Below, in pieces: positions 36,617-44,866 of a stretch of 64,000 nucleotides of DNA. Under the pieces are notes generated by a model. It saw nothing but the letters and a program-made list of their open reading frames with translations, had not been told where the DNA came from and did no database searches. The stretch is from Oceanococcus sp041624435. GTDB taxonomy: Bacteria; Pseudomonadota; Gammaproteobacteria; Nevskiales; Oceanococcaceae. Numbering within the stretch: position 1 is the stretch's first letter; the number at the start of each line of letters is the position of its first letter. The position numbers and the translations under genes were made by a program. The stretch is taken from assembly GCA_041624435.1 (NCBI GenBank), contig JBFJVB010000005.1:1-64000 (forward strand), given 5' to 3'.

Positions 36617-36912
36617 GTTGACTCCGGCCGCAAGGCATCACGTGGCGGCGCGGACAGGGACAGGGCCATCACCGCAACCAGGGTGGCAATCAGCCACCCA
36701 ATCAAAAAACAGCCCCCCAGCAGCGCAAACCCCGGCCCGCTGGCGGCTTCCGCCTGCAGCGCTCCCCAGCCCATCAGCAGGGCCAGAAGCAACAGCACCG
36801 CCCCCAGAAAACCGCACCAGATCACCACCGCCAGCTGACGCCAGCGAGGCGCCCAGCCCGGTCTGGCACGCAGCGCCGGCGTGCCTTGCTCCAGCTCCAG
36901 GTCCGCCATCAA
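36613..36912 (-). CDS. 99-residue two-helix membrane protein of unknown function in the cbb3 operon
   Basis: A hydrophilic N-terminus (about 25 residues) is followed by two transmembrane helices, LAVVIWCGFLGAVLLLLALL and FALLGGCFLIGWLIATLVAV, and a short tail. I do not recognise the family. It lies between ccoP and ccoG, overlapping both by 4 bases, so it is certainly co-translated with oxidase genes. Possible small subunit or assembly factor; each helix holds one Cys. Confidence 0.75.
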   Translation of the reverse strand: MMADLELEQGTPALRARPGWAPRWRQLAVVIWCGFLGAVLLLLALLMGWGALQAEAASGPGFALLGGCFLIGWLIATLVAVMALSLSAPPRDALRPEST

Positions 36913-37805
36913 TCGGCCTGTGCGGACAGTCGGTACACGTATGCCGTCAGGAGTTTCACCTCGGCCTCGCTCAGCTCCTGAGCGTGCGCCGGCATGGCCG
37001 ACTGCCGACCAAACATGATGGTCTGACGAATGGCTTCCTCGGCGCCGCCATGCAGCCAGATGGCATCATTCAGGCGCGGCGCGCCGAGCATCTGATTGCC
37101 CCCACCATCGGCCCCGTGGCAGGCGGCACAGGTTCTGGCGAACTGCGCCTGGGCAGCCGCCAGCCGCGCCGGCGGCAGGTTCGGTGCCGACCAATGCGCG
37201 ACCAGGCGCACCAGATCATCCGCCAGGCTCGGATCCAGAACCGCGTGGAACGGCGGCATGACGCCGTTGCGTCCCTGGACAATCGAGGCCGCAATAGCCT
37301 GCGGCGTTCCGCCATACAACCAGTCATCGTCGGTGAGATTGGGAAACCCGATCGCTCCGCGTGCATCCGCACCATGACAACCGGCGCAGCGGGCGACGTA
37401 AAGACGTGCTCCGACCTGGGCGGCGCTGACATCCCCAGCCAGAACCTCGATGTCCTGATCGGCGAAACTGCGCAGGTGGGCTTCGCGGCGGGAATGGATC
37501 TTGCTGATAGCGGCGTCATGCTCGCTGGCCTGGGACCAGCCCAGCACGCCGGCGAAAGCGCCCAGTCCCGGATACAGTGCGAAATAGCCAAACCCGAAGA
37601 CGATGGTCAGAACGAACAGATTCAGCCACCAGCGCGGCATCGGATTATTCAGCTCGCGCAGATCCTCATCCCAGACGTGATCCTTCTCGGCCCCTTCGGC
37701 CTCCTCGCCCTCACGCCGTTTCGCGGTCCACATGATCAGCCACAGACAGGCCAGGATATTGGCCGTCACCAGCACGATGACAAATACACTCCAACCCGTG
37801 GTCAT
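36909..37805 (-). CDS. ccoP: cbb3 oxidase dihaem cytochrome c subunit CcoP
   Basis: 298 residues. An N-terminal transmembrane helix (VFVIVLVTANILACLWLIMW), a FixP N-terminal segment (VWDEDLRELNNPMPRWW) and a second helix precede two cytochrome c domains with CAGCH (near 137) and CAACH (near 227). Later Met residues provide sixth ligands. CcoP receives electrons from soluble cytochrome c and passes them to CcoO. The ATG overlaps ccoQ. Confidence 0.95.
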   Translation of the reverse strand: MTTGWSVFVIVLVTANILACLWLIMWTAKRREGEEAEGAEKDHVWDEDLRELNNPMPRWWLNLFVLTIVFGFGYFALYPGLGAFAGVLGWSQASEHDAAISKIHSRREAHLRSFADQDIEVLAGDVSAAQVGARLYVARCAGCHGADARGAIGFPNLTDDDWLYGGTPQAIAASIVQGRNGVMPPFHAVLDPSLADDLVRLVAHWSAPNLPPARLAAAQAQFARTCAACHGADGGGNQMLGAPRLNDAIWLHGGAEEAIRQTIMFGRQSAMPAHAQELSEAEVKLLTAYVYRLSAQAD

Positions 37806-37945
37806 GGCCGATTCCTCCCCGCTTCATCGTCCAGGGGCAGCCGGGCTGCCCGTTCAAAATCGGCCTGACGGCGTTTGCTCCAGGCCCAGAATGTGACCCC
37901 GAAGAACGCGCCGATGGCGGCCAGGGTGATGAGTCCACTGATCAT
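37802..37945 (-). CDS. ccoQ: cbb3 oxidase small subunit CcoQ
   Basis: 47 residues. One transmembrane helix (LITLAAIGAFFGVTFWAW) is followed by SKRRQADFERAARLPLDD, the usual CcoQ/FixQ pattern of a basic stretch and then acidic residues. CcoQ stabilises the complex. It overlaps ccoO and ccoP by 4 bases each. Confidence 0.93.
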   Translation of the reverse strand: MISGLITLAAIGAFFGVTFWAWSKRRQADFERAARLPLDDEAGRNRP

Positions 37946-38547
37946 GGCGACACCTCCGGCGCCTTGAGGCCCTGCAAGAAGGCAATCAGCGCATCCATCT
38001 GCGTCTTGCCGCGGACCGCATCGGCGGCTGCATCGATCTGGGCCTCTTCAAACGGCACGCCCAGGCGTTTCAGGGTTCGCATCATGCGCTGCACTTCCTC
38101 GCCACGCAGCGGTGTGCGCGCGAGCCAGGGGTAGTTCGGCATATTCGATTCCGGCACCACGTCGCGCGGATTGATCAGATGCAAACGATGCCAGGCGTCG
38201 GAATACCGGCCGCCAACCCGGGCCAGATCCGGACCGGTGCGTTTCGAGCCCCACTGGAAGGGATGGTCATAGACCGATTCCCCGGCCGTCGAGTAGGGTC
38301 CGTAGCGCAGGGTTTCCTCGGGCAGGGTCCGGACCATCTGCGAATGGCAGCCGTAACAGCCTTCGCGCAGATACACATCCCGCCCGGCGACTTCCAGCGC
38401 GCTGCGAAGCTTCAATCCCGGTGCGGGTTTGGTCCCTGCTCCGGCGGCGATCAGGGGGACGATTTCGATAATGCCGCCGACGCTGATGACCAGCGCCACC
38501 AGTATCGCCATCAGGCCGATATTGCGTTCCACGACGTCATGATTCAT
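37942..38547 (-). CDS. ccoO: cbb3 oxidase monohaem cytochrome c subunit CcoO
   Basis: 201 residues. An N-terminal membrane anchor (AILVALVISVGGIIEIVPLI) precedes a cytochrome c domain with CYGCHSQMVR (about residues 64-73), PYSTAGES and GPDLARVGGRYSD. The C-terminal SNMPNYPWL supplies the Met ligand. Length matches the family. The ATG overlaps the ccoN stop. Confidence 0.95.
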   Translation of the reverse strand: MNHDVVERNIGLMAILVALVISVGGIIEIVPLIAAGAGTKPAPGLKLRSALEVAGRDVYLREGCYGCHSQMVRTLPEETLRYGPYSTAGESVYDHPFQWGSKRTGPDLARVGGRYSDAWHRLHLINPRDVVPESNMPNYPWLARTPLRGEEVQRMMRTLKRLGVPFEEAQIDAAADAVRGKTQMDALIAFLQGLKAPEVSP

Positions 38548-39965
38548 GCCAGGGCCTCCGCAGTATTCAGTTCAATCGCAGGCGCGCGTACGGTTTTCCA
38601 GACGTTCCAGAGCATCACCAGCATGCCGGAAAGAAACACCAGGCCACCCAGCAGGCGGACGGCATAGAACGGGTAACTCGCCTTGAGGGATTCGGTGAAG
38701 CTGTAGGTCAGCATGCCGTCATCACCCACGGCTCGCCACATCAGGCCCTGCATGACTCCAGCGATCCACATCGAGGTGATATAGAGCACGGTGCCGATCG
38801 TCGACAGCCAGAAATGCAGATTGATGGCCGCAACGGAATGCATTTCGGTGCGTCCGTAGAGCCGCGGAATCAGCACGTACAGGGAACCGATGGTCATCAT
38901 GGCAACCCAGCCCAAGGCTCCACCGTGCACATGGCCCACCGTCCAGTCGGTGTAGTGCGACAGGGCATTGACGGTCTTGATGGCCATCATCGGCCCTTCG
39001 AAGGTGCTGATGCCGTAAAACGACAGCGAGACGATCATGAATTTGATGATGGGATCGGTGCGCAGTTTGTCCCAGGCCCCGGACAGGGTCATCATGCCAT
39101 TGATCATGCCACCCCAGCTGGGCGCCAGCAGAATCAGGGAAAACACCATGCCAATGGACTGGACCCAGTCCGGCAGCGCGGTGTACTGCAAATGATGCGG
39201 GCCCGCCCACATGTAGATCGAAATCAGGGCCCAGAAATGCACCACGGACAGGCGGTAGGAATAAATCGGCCGCCCCGCCTGTTTGGGCACAAAGTAGTAC
39301 ATCATGCCGAGGAAACCGGCGGTGAGGAAAAAGCCGACCGCATTGTGGCCGTACCACCATTGCACCATCGCATCGACGGCGCCCGAGTAGGCCGAGTAGG
39401 AGTGCAGCCAGCCATAGGGCAGCGCCATCGAGTTCACCACGTGCAACACGGCAACGGTGAGGATGAATGCGCCGTAGAACCAGTTGGCCACGTAGATGTG
39501 CCGCTCCTTGCGGCGCATGATGGTGCCGAAGAACAGCACGGCGTAAACCACCCACACCGCGGTGATCAGCAGGTCTATGGGCCATTCCAGCTCGGCATAT
39601 TCCTTGCCCTGAGTGTAGCCCAGCGGCAAGCTCACAGCCGCGGCGACAATCACCGCCTGCCAGCCCCAGAAGGTAAACGCCGCAAGCCGGTCTGAAATCA
39701 GCCGGGCCTTGCAGGTGCGTTGCACCACCCAGTACGAGGTGGCGAACAGCGCGCAGCCGCCGAAGGCGAAAATCACCGCGTTGGTATGCAGCGGCCGCAG
39801 GCGCCCGTAGCTTAACCAGGGCAGATCAAATCCCAGCCAGGGCCAGTACAGCTGGGCGGCAATGAACACCCCCACCGACATGCCAACCACCCCCCAAAAT
39901 ACGGTGGCCAGCGCAAACTGGCGTATCACCGTGTCGTTATATATTTCCCTTGCTGCGCTGTGCAT
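38544..39965 (-). CDS. ccoN: cbb3-type cytochrome c oxidase catalytic subunit CcoN
   Basis: 473 residues and about 12 transmembrane helices. Haem and copper ligands are visible: His in LRPLHTNAVIFAFGG (low-spin haem), WWYGHNAVGFFLTAG (CuB His and the cross-linked Tyr in the following helix), MWAGPHHLQYTALP (paired CuB His), and VGHVHGGALGW (haem ligands). It reduces oxygen with very high affinity and pumps protons. The ATG at 39965 (GGGGGG upstream) is chosen over a TTG at 39983. First gene of the ten-gene operon; an FNR box is centred 64.5 bp upstream. Confidence 0.96.
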   Translation of the reverse strand: MHSAAREIYNDTVIRQFALATVFWGVVGMSVGVFIAAQLYWPWLGFDLPWLSYGRLRPLHTNAVIFAFGGCALFATSYWVVQRTCKARLISDRLAAFTFWGWQAVIVAAAVSLPLGYTQGKEYAELEWPIDLLITAVWVVYAVLFFGTIMRRKERHIYVANWFYGAFILTVAVLHVVNSMALPYGWLHSYSAYSGAVDAMVQWWYGHNAVGFFLTAGFLGMMYYFVPKQAGRPIYSYRLSVVHFWALISIYMWAGPHHLQYTALPDWVQSIGMVFSLILLAPSWGGMINGMMTLSGAWDKLRTDPIIKFMIVSLSFYGISTFEGPMMAIKTVNALSHYTDWTVGHVHGGALGWVAMMTIGSLYVLIPRLYGRTEMHSVAAINLHFWLSTIGTVLYITSMWIAGVMQGLMWRAVGDDGMLTYSFTESLKASYPFYAVRLLGGLVFLSGMLVMLWNVWKTVRAPAIELNTAEALA

Positions 39966-40022
39966 CGCGCCCCCCGACGACAAATCCGACGCTCACTATC
40001 GTTGGCCGGGCCAGGCGCAGCA

Positions 40023-40036
40023 TTGACTTGGATCAA
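40023..40036. promoter_or_regulatory. FNR-type box shared by ccoN and hemN
   Basis: TTGACTTGGATCAA matches TTGAT-N4-ATCAA with one change. Its centre is 64.5 bp from the ccoN ATG and 62.5 bp from the hemN ATG. At class II spacing the -10 hexamers would be GATAGT (40000-39995, minus strand) and TAGCGT (40059-40064, plus strand), both present. A fnr gene lies 3.3 kb away. Confidence 0.78.
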
Positions 40037-40091
40037 GGTGCCCTTTTGCACCGCGTTCTAGCGTTTACCCAAGCCACCAGAGATTGCGTCG

Positions 40092-41516
40092 ATGACCAGT
40101 AAGGTCCAAGCCACCACCACGCCCCCGTCCTGTCCCGAGATAGGCACCGCCCTGGGCGATCATTTGCGCCTGAACGAACTGCGCGCGCCCCGCTACACCT
40201 CGTACCCCACCGCTCTGGAGTTTTCCGCGCAGTTCACGGCACAGGACTACCTCAAAGCCGTCAACCGGACCAACGAAGAGCCCTTGCCGGCCCCGTTGTC
40301 CCTGTACCTGCACCTGCCCTTCTGCGCATCGTCCTGCTATTACTGCGGTTGCAATCGGGTCATCAGCCGCAATCACCAGCGCCACCAGAACTACCTGCAC
40401 CTGCTGCTGCGCGAAATCGCGATGCAAGCGCGGCTTTTCGCTGGAGATCGCCAGGTGCGGCAGATTCATTTCGGGGGTGGCACGCCCAATCTCTACCGCC
40501 CGATCGAACTGGCCCGCGTGCTACGCAGTCTGGGCCAGGCCTTCAGCATCGCCGATGATTGCGAAACCAGCATGGAAGTCGATCCGCGTCAGGTACGCGA
40601 TCGCGATGCCAGAGCCTGGGCGGCGCTCGGCTTCAACCGCATCAGCATCGGGGTCCAGGATGTCGACCCCAAGGTGCAGAAAGCGGTCAATCGTCTGCAA
40701 CCGGCTCAGGGCGTGGCCCGACTGGTCGCCGAGGCCCGGGCCAGCGGAATTGAGGGCATCAATTTTGATCTGATCTATGGCCTGCCCAAGCAGACTTTGA
40801 GCAGTTTTGACGCGACTCTGGATTTCGTTGAGGCCCAGCGTCCCGACCGCATCGCGGTCTTTCATTACGCCCACCTGCCGTCCCGCTTTCCCGCCCAGCA
40901 GGCGATTGACGACAGCAGCCTGCCGGATGCTGCCGAGCGCCTCGCCCTGCAGGATCGCATCACGCAGCGCCTGACCAGCGCCGGATACATCCACATTGGT
41001 CTGGATCACTTCGCGCTGGCCGAAGACAGCCTGGCGCAGGCGCTGGGCAATGGGACGTTGCAGCGCAACTTCCAGGGTTATTCGACCTCTGCGGAATGTG
41101 ACCTGATCGGCTTCGGTGTCAGCGCCATCAGTCACATCGACAATGTCTATGCGCAGAACCACAGCGATCTGAAACAATACAGCGACCATTTGGAACAGGC
41201 CCAGCTTGCCACCTATCGGGGGCTGCAGGTCGGGCCGGAAGACCTTTGCCGTGATGCCGTTATTCGCGACATCATGTGCCGACGCCGGGTGGATTTTGCC
41301 GAGATCGAACAGCGTTTTGACATCAATTTTGGCCAGACTTTTGCCTCGGCCCTGCAACGCCTGCGGGAACTGGACCCTAAGCACAGGCTGGTCCGTTGCA
41401 ATGCCCAGACGCTGATCGTCGAGCCAGCCGGACGCCATGTGCTGCGCCTGATTGCGCAATGTTTCGACGCCTATGCCGAAACGCGTGGCCAGCAGTTCAT
41501 GGCCAAGGCACTTTAG
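40092..41516 (+). CDS. hemN: Oxygen-independent coproporphyrinogen III oxidase
   Basis: 474 residues, radical SAM. The cluster ligands are Cys78, Cys82 and Cys85 in FCASSCYYCGC, followed by HFGGGTPNLY and EVDPRQ. RYTSYPTA at residues 34-41 is the HemN N-terminal signature that separates it from HemW. It makes protoporphyrinogen IX for haem without oxygen, consistent with its place opposite the haem-rich cbb3 operon and with the shared FNR box. Confidence 0.95.
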   Translation: MTSKVQATTTPPSCPEIGTALGDHLRLNELRAPRYTSYPTALEFSAQFTAQDYLKAVNRTNEEPLPAPLSLYLHLPFCASSCYYCGCNRVISRNHQRHQNYLHLLLREIAMQARLFAGDRQVRQIHFGGGTPNLYRPIELARVLRSLGQAFSIADDCETSMEVDPRQVRDRDARAWAALGFNRISIGVQDVDPKVQKAVNRLQPAQGVARLVAEARASGIEGINFDLIYGLPKQTLSSFDATLDFVEAQRPDRIAVFHYAHLPSRFPAQQAIDDSSLPDAAERLALQDRITQRLTSAGYIHIGLDHFALAEDSLAQALGNGTLQRNFQGYSTSAECDLIGFGVSAISHIDNVYAQNHSDLKQYSDHLEQAQLATYRGLQVGPEDLCRDAVIRDIMCRRRVDFAEIEQRFDINFGQTFASALQRLRELDPKHRLVRCNAQTLIVEPAGRHVLRLIAQCFDAYAETRGQQFMAKAL

Positions 41517-41569
41517 TTGCATGCACCGCATGGGCAGCGTTGCCAAACCCGGTCATGCAGGAGACCATG

Positions 41570-42454
41570 ATGAACAGCTTCACGCGAATTTTGCTTCCAA
41601 CCGAGTTCTCCCCGAGTTGCGAACGCGCCCGCGATCATGCGCAACTCATCGCGTCGAAGCAGGATGCGGAAATCGACCTGCTGCATGTACAGGTACTCCA
41701 TGACAGTCAATGGGGCTGGAGCGGCTATCCGGTCAACCCGGATCTGGAAGCGCAGATCGCTGCTACCGCCAAGGAACATCTGAGCCGTTTCGCCCAGGCC
41801 TTGAGCATGCCGGTAACCCAGATGAACCTGCGCGACGTCAGCGCGTCTGCGGCCATCCTGAACTACGCGGACGATCAGGCGGTGGATCTGATCATCATGG
41901 GCACCCATTCGCGCAAGGGCGTGTCACGCCTGTTCCTGGGCAGTACGGCCGCAGAAGTCGTCCGCTCGGCACAGGTTCCAGTCCTGGTCGTGGGTCGCGA
42001 CCAGCCGGCGAATGCAAGCGGCTACCAATGCATTCTGTGCCCGGTGGATTTTTCCAGAGCGTCCGCCGGAGCCTTGCGACAGGCTGCCGCGCTGGCGCAA
42101 AGCTTTGAGGCTCAGCTGGTCGTTGCCCATGTGGTGGAACCGCAGCCCGTACCGCCCTACGTGAACGCGCAGGCCAAAGCGGATGAATCGGTCCAGGCTC
42201 TGGCTGCCCTCGACGCGCTGGTGGATTCGATCCAGCTGACACCGCGGCCGGAAACGCTGATTTCGCATGGTCGCGCCTTTACGCGCATCAACGAACTGGC
42301 GCGGGAATTTGCCGCCGATCTGCTGGTCATGGGCACGACCGGCTTGAGCGGCCTGGAACGCTTATTGCTCGGCAGCGTCACCGAGCGCGTCTTGCGCGAC
42401 GCACCGTGCCCGGTCCTGGCCCACCGTGATCCTGCCTGCGCAGATGAGCGCTAG
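41570..42454 (+). CDS. Tandem universal stress protein
   Basis: 294 residues made of two UspA domains (about 1-145 and 148-290). Each keeps a nucleotide-binding motif: GTHSRKGVSRLFLGSTA and GTTGLSGLERLLLGSVT. The start at 41570 has GGAG at suitable spacing; earlier in-frame starts lie inside hemN. It follows hemN by 53 bases and probably shares its FNR-controlled transcript. It is paralogous to the Usp at 51598-52479 (both have TEF(S/A)PSC near residue 12 and end in PCPVL). Its stop shares CTAG with the converging hydrolase gene. Confidence 0.9.
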   Translation: MNSFTRILLPTEFSPSCERARDHAQLIASKQDAEIDLLHVQVLHDSQWGWSGYPVNPDLEAQIAATAKEHLSRFAQALSMPVTQMNLRDVSASAAILNYADDQAVDLIIMGTHSRKGVSRLFLGSTAAEVVRSAQVPVLVVGRDQPANASGYQCILCPVDFSRASAGALRQAAALAQSFEAQLVVAHVVEPQPVPPYVNAQAKADESVQALAALDALVDSIQLTPRPETLISHGRAFTRINELAREFAADLLVMGTTGLSGLERLLLGSVTERVLRDAPCPVLAHRDPACADER

Positions 42455-43377
42455 CCCCCGCGACTGAGCCGGTTGATGGGTATTTTCAGGTAACTGATGC
42501 CGTTGTCACCGGGTTCCGGCAGATGACCTGCGCGGATATTCACCTGCAAGGCCGGCAAAATGCAGTTCGGCACGTCCAGTTGCGCATCGCGGCTTTGACG
42601 CAGGGCGATAAAAGCCTCCTCGTCGATGCCCTCGGCCGCCAGCGTATTGGCCGTGCGCTGTGCAGCCACGGTCGTTTCCCAGGCGGGCTGGCGACCCGGC
42701 AGGCCATAGTCATGGCATAGAAACAGCCGGGTTTGCGCCGACAGCGCGAGCAGACGCCGGATCGAACGGTACAGCGCTCGCGCATCGCCACCGGGCAGAT
42801 CCGCCCGCCCGGTGCCCAGATCCGGCATCATCAGCGTGTCACCGACAAAAACCGCGTCTTCGACCCGGTAGCTGACGCAGGCTGGTGTATGACCCGGCGT
42901 GCTCATCACCTCGATCTCCATGCGGCCCAGCGGCAGGGTCTCGCGATCAGCCAGCAGACGATCAAAGCCGCCACCACGACTCCAGTCGACCTCGGCGAGC
43001 CCGAACATCCTGGACAGGTGCAACTGCACGCCTCGAATGCCTTCGCCGACCGCGACCTGGCCGCCGAGTTCCCGCTTCAGGGCTTGCGCTCCGCTCAAGT
43101 GATCGGCATGGACATGCGTTTCCAGAATCCAGCGCAGATGCAGGCGTTCGGAACGCATGCACGTCAGCAGGCGCTCGACCGAGTCGGTGAAGAGGCTCGC
43201 AGAAGCCGGCACGTAATCCAGCACCGGATCGATAATCGCCGCCTCACGACTCACCGGGTCGGCGACGATGTAGCTGATGGTGCAGCTGCGGGGATCGTAG
43301 AAAGCCCGGATGAGCGGTTGAACCTGAGTGGACACGGCGCTGACCGGATTCGTCATGCGAAATCGGGCGCCAATCAT
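42451..43377 (-). CDS. Metallo-beta-lactamase-fold hydrolase, persulfide dioxygenase/glyoxalase II-like
   Basis: 308 residues. The HxHxDH motif (ETHVHADHLSG, near residue 90), GHTPACVSY, and VGDTLMMPDLGTGRADLPGG give the metal ligands and the ETHE1-like Gly-rich Asp-Leu stretch. ETHE1-type enzymes oxidise glutathione persulfide with oxygen; glutathione thioester hydrolysis is the alternative. Its ATG overlaps the fnr stop by 4 bases (ATGA), so it is coupled to the oxygen regulator. A second ATG at 43356 is possible. Confidence 0.8.
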   Translation of the reverse strand: MIGARFRMTNPVSAVSTQVQPLIRAFYDPRSCTISYIVADPVSREAAIIDPVLDYVPASASLFTDSVERLLTCMRSERLHLRWILETHVHADHLSGAQALKRELGGQVAVGEGIRGVQLHLSRMFGLAEVDWSRGGGFDRLLADRETLPLGRMEIEVMSTPGHTPACVSYRVEDAVFVGDTLMMPDLGTGRADLPGGDARALYRSIRRLLALSAQTRLFLCHDYGLPGRQPAWETTVAAQRTANTLAAEGIDEEAFIALRQSRDAQLDVPNCILPALQVNIRAGHLPEPGDNGISYLKIPINRLSRGG

Positions 43378-44147
43378 GCAGCCAAACGCGCCGCCAGACC
43401 CGCCTGCGCCGCTTCGGTCTTTGCGGCCGTATCATAACGGTGGCTGTCCAGCGGCCCGGCCATGCGTCTGAGTGCAGGCAGATCCAGCAATCGGATATTG
43501 CGCCGCTCAACGTCGATCAGGCCCAGGGAGCGCAGCCTGGTGAGTACCCGGCTCACGGTTTCGGTCACCAGGCGCAAGTAGTTGGCAATATCCCGACGGC
43601 TCATGTCCAGCTGCACCTGGGAAACCTGATCGCCCGCGCTGCGACCCTGCCGCGTGGCCAGGTCCAGCAGAAAGGCGGCGATTCGCTGTTCAGCGGTGAA
43701 ATCGCCGCTCATGGCCAGCGCCAGCGCGAGCTCGCGGCTCATCAGTTCAAACAGATTTCGCCGCAACGCGGGCACCTGCTGCTCCGCCTGTTCCAGTCGA
43801 GCGTAGGGCAACTCGCAGATCTGCGTCTCCACCAGGCATTCCGCACTGCACGGGTGCCGATGCGGATGCACCGCGTCCAGACCCACCAGATCCCCGGTCA
43901 AATGGAAGCCGCGCACCCGCTCATTGCCGTCTGCGTCGATCGTGAAAGTCTTGATGGCGCCAGACCTGACCACATACAAGGACTCGAAAGCGTCACCTTC
44001 CCAGAAAGCGTGATCGCCGCAAGCCAGGCTGCCGCGCCGCCGTACCACCGCGTTCATTTCCCCCAGACCCGCGGAATCCAGTCCTTGCGCGATGCATAAA
44101 TCGCTCAGTCCACAGCTGGCACACGGTGATGATTTGACTAAAGGCAT
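43374..44147 (-). CDS. fnr: FNR-type oxygen-sensing transcription regulator
   Basis: 257 residues. The N-terminal cluster CASCGLSDLC gives Cys9, Cys12 and Cys18 (C-X2-C-X5-C as in E. coli FNR), and Cys111 in QICELPY aligns with FNR Cys122, so a [4Fe-4S] cluster is expected. The cyclic-nucleotide-like barrel spans about 35-150. The recognition helix TETVSRVLTRL carries Glu-X2-Ser-Arg, as in FNR, which reads TTGAT half-sites. It would be active as a dimer when oxygen is low. It lies directly after fixLJ on the same strand. Confidence 0.93.
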   Translation of the reverse strand: MPLVKSSPCASCGLSDLCIAQGLDSAGLGEMNAVVRRRGSLACGDHAFWEGDAFESLYVVRSGAIKTFTIDADGNERVRGFHLTGDLVGLDAVHPHRHPCSAECLVETQICELPYARLEQAEQQVPALRRNLFELMSRELALALAMSGDFTAEQRIAAFLLDLATRQGRSAGDQVSQVQLDMSRRDIANYLRLVTETVSRVLTRLRSLGLIDVERRNIRLLDLPALRRMAGPLDSHRYDTAAKTEAAQAGLAARLAA

Positions 44148-44229
44148 TTGGCTGCACCAAGGACAAGTTCAGCGCTATGTTCCGACTTTTGCCAGATTTC
44201 AGTAATTCGGTATAGCCGCAGGGCCCACT

Positions 44230-44243
44230 GCGGAAACTACCTA
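44230..44243 (-). promoter_or_regulatory. FixJ-box-like sequence upstream of fnr
   Basis: On the minus strand TAGGTAGTTTCCGC overlaps the end of fixJ, about 90 bp before the fnr ATG. It resembles the alphaproteobacterial FixJ sites ahead of fixK as I recall them (TACGTAGTTTCC-like). It is also part of an inverted repeat AACTAggTAGTT (44246-44235). Placement fits activation of fnr by phosphorylated FixJ. Inference. Confidence 0.42.
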
Positions 44244-44866
44244 GTTGTGTTTCGCTCGGACTCGGGAACGACCAGCAGAACTTGCCGAATGAGGTGCGCC
44301 AGGGAGCGTGCCCGCATCTTCTCCATGACCCGCGCGCGATGCAGTTCGACCGTCCGCGAACTGATGCGTAATTCGATCGCAATCACCTTGTTCGCCTGAC
44401 CCTCGACCACGCGATCGAGAATTTCCCGCTCCCGCGGCGTCAGCTCAGCCAGGCATTCGCGAATCTCATCCTGCTCCGAGGCGATGACCATATCCGCGTG
44501 ATCCTGCGCGATGGCCTGCTGGACCCGTTGAATCAGTTCGTCCTCACGAAAGGGCTTCTGCACGAAATCAAAAGCCCCTTCGCGCATCGCCTCGACAGCC
44601 ATGGCGACATCACCGTGGCCGGTGATGAAGATGATCGGCCAGGTCTGGCCGCGTGCGGCCAACTCCTTGGCCACTTGCGGACCACTCATCCCGGGCATGC
44701 GCACGTCGAGCACGATGCAAGCAGGGTGGTCATCACGTCCAGCGGCCAGAAAAGACCGCGCATCCTGGAACGCTTCGGCCTGGAGCCCCACGGACTGCAT
44801 CAGCAGCACCAGGCTGTCACACACCGCAGCATCATCGTCAATCACGAAGACCCTTCCGGCACTCAC
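44237..44866 (-). CDS. fixJ: FixJ-like response regulator
   Basis: 209 residues. The receiver domain has VFVIDDD near residue 10, phospho-Asp54 in IVLDVRMPG, ITGHGD and QKPF. The C-terminal LuxR-type helix-turn-helix is LTPREREILDRVVEGQ then SSRTVELHRARVMEKM. A GTG at 44866 overlaps the fixL stop as GTGA and matches the FixJ N-terminus; a longer frame to 44932 would lie inside fixL. Phosphorylated by FixL, it should activate fnr. Confidence 0.92.
   Translation of the reverse strand: MSAGRVFVIDDDAAVCDSLVLLMQSVGLQAEAFQDARSFLAAGRDDHPACIVLDVRMPGMSGPQVAKELAARGQTWPIIFITGHGDVAMAVEAMREGAFDFVQKPFREDELIQRVQQAIAQDHADMVIASEQDEIRECLAELTPREREILDRVVEGQANKVIAIELRISSRTVELHRARVMEKMRARSLAHLIRQVLLVVPESERNTTR

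Noticed and set aside
33679..36838. Two long plus-strand frames (532 and 563 residues) across ccoI and ccoG
   Set aside because: Both oppose well-supported cco genes and are rich in His/Gln/Arg with no motif.
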